From the NCBI GenBank assembly GCA_013696915.1, contig JACCXR010000122.1, positions 1 through 9,139 of the forward strand: 9,139 bases of DNA. The letters run 5' to 3'. The first letter of the stretch is position 1. Each line of letters starts with the position of its first letter. Under the pieces are notes generated by a model. It worked only from the letters and a program-made list of their open reading frames with translations. It made no database searches and had not been told where the DNA came from. A program made the translations under genes and the position numbers. Positions 1-9,139 of this stretch are shown here, piece after piece. Source of the stretch: Euzebyaceae bacterium (GTDB lineage Bacteria > Actinomycetota > Nitriliruptoria > Euzebyales > Egibacteraceae).

Positions 1-300
1 GGTTCCCGCTCCTGCCGACTGGTGTGCGTCCGCTGCGGTCGACCTGTTCAAGCTCGATGTGGATGGCTACGTCTGGACGGCAGCTACCAGGCTGCCGGAA
101 GCTTCCCTCCCTGCTGCCACTTGTGCCCGGGGATGGCGCAGACGCGGCACCGGCGGTCGCCCGTATAGTAGGCATTGACGAGCATTGGGTCCGTTTCTCC
201 GCGCTTCCAGGGACCCGGCAGAGGACCGCGCCCACCAGCTGCTACGTCGTTCTGCGGCCTGAGCCACCGGGCGCGTCCGCCAGGTTGGCGGTGATAGCCG
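1..300. other. Left-edge region without a recognisable gene
   Basis: I see no gene here that I can name. A + strand frame is open from base 2 to a stop at 176-178 and reads VDLFKLDVDGYVWTAATRLP in its middle. It could be the C-terminal tail of a protein that begins outside the window, but its third-position GC is only moderate and I recognise no family. A minus-strand frame over the same bases has a CxxC followed by GHKW, which looks like a zinc-binding fragment, but it too is short and unsupported. The last 25 or so bases (about 276-299) may be the eroded N-terminal part of the PIN-domain relic that follows. Confidence 0.5.
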
Positions 301-689
301 GAGACTCCTGCGCTGCGTGCGTTCCTGGCCGGGCGCGAGGGTGAGCGGATGATCGCCGGCGCGCTGGTTCGCACCGAACTGCGCCGCGCCGCCCTGCGCT
401 TCGCTGGGCGCGCCGACGTGACCCGTGAGCAGGCGCAGGAGACCGCCGCGGAGGTCACGCGACTGCTGCGCCGGCTCGACCTCGTCCGCGTCGGGTCGGC
501 CGTGCTCGACCGCGCCGGGTCGCAGCCCCCGCCGCAGCTCCGCAGCCTCGACGCATCCACCTGGCGACGGCCCTGCGCTTGGGCCGCGAGCTGCGCACCG
601 TCGTCGTCTATGACGAGCGCCTTCGTGCCGCGGCCCGCGACGCTGGGCTGTCCGTCGCGACGCCCGGAGGTTCCTTGGAGCCGGGGTGA
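301..689 (+). pseudogene. VapC-like PIN-domain toxin, frameshifted relic
   Basis: VapC toxins are PIN-domain ribonucleases that cleave RNA, often tRNA or rRNA, and are held inactive by a VapB antitoxin. Here frame 1 from 301 reads ETPALRAFLAGRE, then ALVRTELRRAALR (the conserved PIN glutamate is in RTEL), and later PPPQLRSLDA up to 552. The frame then breaks: 553-554 'gc' lacks one base, and the homology resumes at 555 in another frame as IHLATALRLG, then VVVYDERLRAAARDAGLSV, ending at a TGA at 687-689. SLDAIHLATA and the late YDERL are hallmark PIN motifs carrying acidic active-site residues. The two blocks add up to about 129 residues, close to a whole VapC of about 130-145, but the N-terminal segment with the first catalytic aspartate is not recognisable, and a stop lies in frame at 295-297. 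No VapB partner is visible upstream. The alternative explanation is a sequencing error at 553, but the missing start argues for real decay. Confidence 0.8.
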
Positions 690-937
690 CGGGCCCGCAT
701 GACCTTAACGCTCGTTCGACAAAGCCGTTCCGCTAGTTCTGTGCCGGGGTCTTCCCCCGGGCGCCCGATTTGGGTAAGGTCCTCGATGACCGCCAGCGCA
801 GGAACAGCGTGGCGGACGACACCAGCCGCTATCAGGGCTCATGCGGCGATCCCGGCTGGGACCGGCCCGGGGGTGGCGGCCCGGCTGCGAACGACTCACC
901 GGTTAGCCCATTCGATCCCGACGCGGTACGGTACGGC

Positions 938-963
938 CCGAGGGGGCGCCGAGGGGGCGCCGA
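938..963. repeat. 11-bp tandem repeat, about 2.4 copies
   Basis: The unit CCGAGGGGGCG occurs at 938-948 and 949-959 and is followed by CCGA at 960-963. Because each junction creates GGCGCC, the two copies can also fold as a perfect 6-bp hairpin (945-950 with 956-961, loop gaggg). GGGGGCGCC appears a third time at 1058-1066. Just upstream, GGTAC is repeated twice (925-934). This is probably slippage in a GC-rich spacer; a binding-site role is possible but unsupported. Confidence 0.7.
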
Positions 964-1048
964 ACTGATCGGAACGCCCGGTCGCTCAGTCGCCGACCGG
1001 CCGCTGATCAAGAGGCAAGCCGGCATGAGTGAGCACGACCGAGCAGCA

Positions 1049-1072
1049 GGCTCGGCGGGGGGCGCCTGAGCC
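1049..1072 (+). terminator. GC-rich hairpin upstream of the GH26 gene
   Basis: GGCTCGGCG (1049-1057) pairs with CGCC-T-GAGCC (1063-1072), giving nine base pairs with one bulged T and a loop of five G. No T-run follows, as is common for terminators of high-GC bacteria. It lies 46 bases before the GH26 start, so it could end transcription coming from upstream or be a structure in the GH26 leader. Which of these applies depends on where the GH26 promoter is, and I could not place it with confidence. Confidence 0.35.
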
Positions 1073-1104
1073 CGGATCAGGCGAGTGACGAATCCTGGGA
1101 AAGC

Positions 1105-1110
1105 GAGGAC
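1105..1110 (+). promoter_or_regulatory. Ribosome binding site of the GH26 gene
   Basis: GAGGAC precedes the ATG at 1119 with 9 bases between the AGGA core and the start codon, which is good spacing. This supports 1119 as the start, as does the signal peptide that begins there. Confidence 0.7.
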
Positions 1111-1118
1111 AGATCTCA

Positions 1119-2429
1119 ATGCTCCGACTGCAAGAGAAGTATCCGAGAGCGGCGGTGGCGGTCATGGCGGTGTTCTCAACGCTTTTCGGCAGCGACTTAC
1201 TGACACCCACAACGGCCGCCGCTACGGCGGAGACAGTGGCCAGTGACTCCGGTAGCTCCTCGACTGTCCCGGTTCCAGCAACAGGCGCCTATTTCGGCGC
1301 CTACCTCAAACCGCGCAGCGGCACCACCCTGGCCGCGCGCCAGCAAGCCACGATCGACATGGAAGCACAGATCGGCCGCCGATTCGACGTAGACCGTGTG
1401 TTTTTCCGCTGGAACGACACGCTTGTGAGCGACTACCTCAAGTGGACCACCGGTGAGGGCCGTTATGCCCTGATCAGCTGGAACGCCAGGAAGCGCGACG
1501 GCTCAACCACCACGTGGGCCAGCATTGCAAACGGCGACCACGATGCTTGGATCGACTCCCAGGCGGACCAGCTCAGGGACTTCGCCAGCCCCGTCATCAT
1601 GTCGTTCCACCATGAACCCGAAAGGGCCACGGTCGCCAAGGGCGGCGACTACGGCACGCCCTCGGAGTACCAGGCTGCCTGGCGCCACATCGTCACGAGG
1701 TTCCGGGAGCGGGGCGCCGAGAACGTCTCCTGGATGATGATTCTGGTGCCTTCCACCTACAAGTCAACGGCCTCGCCGGGTGCGGGCGACTTCTATGCCG
1801 GCGACGGCTACATCGACTGGATCGGCACCGACCCCTATAACTGGTGGACCAGGGACGGCAACTGGCGATCCCTGCAGACCGCTGCTCAGGACTTCTACAC
1901 CTGGGGCAAAGCCAGAGGCAAGCCATTGGCGCTCGCCGAGTGGGGGTCGGAGGAAGACGCCGATACCCCGGGCCGCAAGGCTCAGTGGATCCAGGACGCG
2001 GCTGCCACCTTCAGGTCCTGGCCGGAACTTAAGCTCGTCAGCTACTACCACAGCGACACCGCTTACCAATGGTGGATCGACACCACGCCTTCGTCGCTGG
2101 GCGCTTTCAGGACCATGGGCCAAGATTCTTACTTCAACCCGCGTACCGCCGACACTACTGCGCCTTCCGCTCCTAGCAACCTGACCGCCAATGCCAGCGG
2201 CGCACGCCAGATCGACCTGAGCTGGGCTGCCTCAACGGACAATGTAGGGGTGGCCGGCTACCACGTGTACCGCAACAACTCAAGGATTGCCACCGTCACC
2301 ATCACCACTTACAGCGACGGTACTGTGAAGCCGAGTACTCGGTACACCTATTATGTGCAGGCGTTTGACGCCGCCGGCAATGTCTCCGCCGCCAGCACCG
2401 AGGTCACGCTGACGAGCAAGAAGAAGTAA
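1119..2429 (+). CDS. Secreted GH26-like glycoside hydrolase with C-terminal FnIII domain
   Basis: The 436-residue product probably hydrolyses a beta-linked plant polysaccharide outside the cell. GH26 enzymes are mostly beta-1,4-mannanases, with some acting on beta-1,3-xylan or mixed-linkage glucan; the substrate cannot be told from sequence alone. Residues 1-36 form a signal peptide (charged start, AAVAVMAVFS core, likely cleavage near TTAAATA). The catalytic domain covers about 55-340. The paired His before Glu in FHHEPE puts the acid/base at Glu166, and LAEWGS near the end of the barrel puts the nucleophile at Glu274. DWIGTDPYNWW (233-243) is typical of GH26-like barrels. Residues 346-432 are a fibronectin type III domain (TAPSAPSNLTA at its start, AFDAAGNVSA near its end), common in secreted actinobacterial hydrolases. 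Codons ending in A or T are far more frequent than in the next gene, and Leu27 is a rare TTA. The start is fixed by a good ribosome site. No recognised carbohydrate-binding module is present. Confidence 0.85.
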   Translation: MLRLQEKYPRAAVAVMAVFSTLFGSDLLTPTTAAATAETVASDSGSSSTVPVPATGAYFGAYLKPRSGTTLAARQQATIDMEAQIGRRFDVDRVFFRWNDTLVSDYLKWTTGEGRYALISWNARKRDGSTTTWASIANGDHDAWIDSQADQLRDFASPVIMSFHHEPERATVAKGGDYGTPSEYQAAWRHIVTRFRERGAENVSWMMILVPSTYKSTASPGAGDFYAGDGYIDWIGTDPYNWWTRDGNWRSLQTAAQDFYTWGKARGKPLALAEWGSEEDADTPGRKAQWIQDAAATFRSWPELKLVSYYHSDTAYQWWIDTTPSSLGAFRTMGQDSYFNPRTADTTAPSAPSNLTANASGARQIDLSWAASTDNVGVAGYHVYRNNSRIATVTITTYSDGTVKPSTRYTYYVQAFDAAGNVSAASTEVTLTSKKK

Positions 2430-2526
2430 GCACCTTACCGGTGCGGAAGGAGTGCGGGCGCTGACGCTTCAGGCACCGTGACGGCGACGATCGGGCCAAC
2501 GGGGGCCTGCTGGGCCCTCGACCCGA
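2430..2526 (+). terminator. Weak terminator candidates after the GH26 gene
   Basis: Directly after the stop codon, GCACC (2430-2434) and GGTGC (2440-2444) form a 5-bp stem with a TTACC loop. A larger fold follows: TCGGG (2491-2495) with CCCGA (2522-2526), enclosing GGGCC (2503-2507) with GGCCC (2513-2517). Neither has a T-tract. Their position between two co-directional genes is right for termination, but the stems are short for such GC-rich DNA and could arise by chance. Confidence 0.3.
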
Positions 2527-2655
2527 CGTTCACACGCTCCGCCAGCGAAGGAAGGACACAGCGGCCCGATTCCCGAAGGTCGGCTCCTGACCGGCCCGGC
2601 GGTGCGCCCGGCGGCGGGGCGCGGCCCCCGCAGCCCGGCGGAATGGGGGTTCTGC

Positions 2656-2678
2656 GCAAGAGGCGTTGCTGTTAGGTT
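2656..2678 (+). promoter_or_regulatory. Possible promoter and operator of the amylopullulanase gene
   Basis: TAGGTT (2673-2678) fits the TAnnnT form of an actinobacterial -10 box and would start a leader of roughly 35 bases before the ATG at 2719. No good TTGACA-like -35 box lies 16-18 bases upstream. Overlapping the spacer is GCAA-6-TTGC (2656-2659 and 2666-2669), an inverted repeat resembling the core of LacI-family operators such as those bound by maltose regulators. Four-base half-sites are weak evidence, so this is a guess based mainly on position. Confidence 0.3.
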
Positions 2679-2702
2679 CGCTGCGCCGCCCGCACGCCCA
2701 GC

Positions 2703-2710
2703 GAGGGAGA
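2703..2710 (+). promoter_or_regulatory. Ribosome binding site deciding the amylopullulanase start
   Basis: GAGGGAGA contains AGGGAG, which ends 9 bases before the ATG at 2719. The reading frame is open further upstream to a GTG at 2602, but that start has no such site and would put 39 unlikely residues before the signal peptide. The ATG at 2719 is therefore preferred. Confidence 0.8.
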
Positions 2711-2718
2711 AGCCGCCC

Positions 2719-8847
<6,129 letters not shown>

Positions 8848-8897
8848 CGGCCTGCTCGCCGAGCGGACAGGGCGGACCAGTCGCGGGCCGGCTGGCT

Positions 8898-8938
8898 GGT
8901 GTCGGTGCGCCGGGCCGTGCGGGGCGTGCATCGACACC
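8898..8938 (+). terminator. Hairpin downstream of the amylopullulanase gene
   Basis: GGTGTCGGTGC (8898-8908) pairs with GCATCGACACC (8928-8938): 11 base pairs including one G-T wobble, with a 19-base GC-rich loop. Four more pairs, two of them wobbles, can extend the stem outward. It starts 50 bases after the stop codon and lacks a T-run, which is usual in high-GC actinobacteria. Its position fits termination of the amylopullulanase transcript before the possible next gene. Confidence 0.45.
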
Positions 8939-8975
8939 GGTCCGATCGCGGCGTCGCGGGCGCGGCGGGGGACTG

Positions 8976-9139
8976 GTGGGCTGCGCTGCTCCGACACGGC
9001 GATCGCCGACGGGAGACGGACGCTGCGACCTGTACGTGCGAACCCTCGCCTGCGCCTGGCGCTGGACCGCCGGGATGCCCTGGCAGGATCGGCCGTCCGT
9101 CGACGGCTACCTCGCCGCTACGAACGCGCTCATCGACTC
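8976..9139 (+). CDS. Possible partial gene at the right edge, unknown function
   Basis: A + strand frame is open to the window end. A GTG at 8976, preceded by a G-rich run, is a possible start, although the frame stays open further upstream too. From about 9018 onward nearly every codon ends in G or C, and the translation reads DLYVRTLACAWRW, then MPWQDRPSVDGYLAATNALI, which looks like ordinary protein rather than noise. I do not recognise the family. No signal peptide or transmembrane segment is evident in the visible part. The real start may lie elsewhere, since no convincing ribosome site fixes it. If real, it lies downstream of the hairpin at 8898-8938 and so is probably not in one operon with the amylopullulanase. 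Confidence 0.35.
   Translation, partial: MGCAAPTRRSPTGDGRCDLYVRTLACAWRWTAGMPWQDRPSVDGYLAATNALID

Larger units (their letters stand above)
690..1118. other. Spacer between toxin relic and GH26 gene; doubtful small ORF
   Basis: This 429-base stretch has no gene that I recognise. A + strand frame could start at a GTG at 809 (AGGA at 800-803, only 5 bases before it) and run to a TGA at 1067-1069, about 86 residues. The product would be rich in Gly, Pro, Arg and Asp, with no motif, no hydrophobic segment and mixed third-position bases, so I regard it as unlikely to be a real protein. The stretch also contains an 11-bp tandem repeat at 938-963 and a GC-rich hairpin at 1049-1072. A TAnnnT box, TACGGT at 927-932, could be a -10 element for the GH26 gene, but no good -35 box precedes it. 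Confidence 0.5.

Noticed and set aside
84..560. Minus-strand 158-codon frame with a CxxC near its C-terminus
   Set aside because: Most of it is Arg/Ser-rich and antisense to the PIN relic, which has clear homology on the + strand. The Cys pair alone is not enough to call a zinc protein.
349..702. An intact 117-residue protein starting at ATG 349
   Set aside because: Its C-terminal third after 553 is a frameshifted read-through, and its N-terminal homology extends upstream of the ATG to 301. It is part of the broken PIN gene, not a gene of its own.
716..739. TCGACA and TAGTTC as a promoter after the toxin relic
   Set aside because: The boxes are only 12 bases apart and the second lacks the final T of a -10 element.
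770..1069. Small + strand ORF of up to 99 residues before the GH26 gene
   Set aside because: It has a poor start, Gly/Pro/Arg-rich composition and no motif, and it spans the tandem repeat. Kept only as a remark in the spacer entry.
2602..2718. N-terminal extension of the amylopullulanase from a GTG at 2602
   Set aside because: It has no ribosome site, and its 39 residues would precede a well-formed signal peptide. ATG 2719 has AGGGAG at the right distance.

Overview
The window is very GC-rich. Its long reading frame has almost only G or C in third codon positions. It carries secreted, multi-domain polysaccharide-degrading enzymes of a type common in actinobacteria, and a relic of a VapC-type toxin. 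Together these suggest a high-GC actinobacterium; genus and species cannot be read from the sequence. The secreted starch enzyme is strongly acidic (25 Asp/Glu against 8 Lys/Arg in one 104-residue module, counted by hand), which would fit a salt-exposed or alkaline habitat, but that is only an inference.

Layout: 1-300 holds no gene I can recognise. 301-689 is a decayed PIN-domain (VapC-like) toxin gene on the + strand, broken by a one-base deletion near 553 and lacking a recognisable start. 690-1118 is non-coding or holds only a doubtful small ORF. It contains an 11-bp tandem repeat and a GC-rich hairpin just before the next gene. 1119-2429 (+) encodes a secreted glycoside hydrolase resembling family GH26, with a C-terminal fibronectin type III domain. 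2430-2718 is intergenic, with possible terminator and promoter/operator signals. 2719-8847 (+) encodes a 2042-residue secreted amylopullulanase. It has a complete GH13 alpha-amylase module, a beta-sandwich domain, three tandem CBM41 starch-binding modules, a CBM48, a complete pullulanase-type GH13 module and a terminal Ig-like domain. 8848-9139 holds a hairpin and then the beginning of a possible further gene cut by the window edge.

How the genes work together: the amylopullulanase should degrade starch, glycogen or pullulan outside the cell, cutting alpha-1,4 bonds with its first module and alpha-1,6 branches with its second, while the CBM41 array holds it on the polymer. The GH26-like enzyme probably attacks a beta-linked plant polysaccharide such as mannan or a beta-glucan. 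The two are co-directional, but a 289-base gap and clearly different codon usage suggest separate transcription and different histories. No transporter, regulator or further saccharolytic gene is visible, and I see no CRISPR array, tRNA, rRNA or intact mobile element. The most unusual items are the frameshifted toxin relic and the recently duplicated CBM41 DNA.
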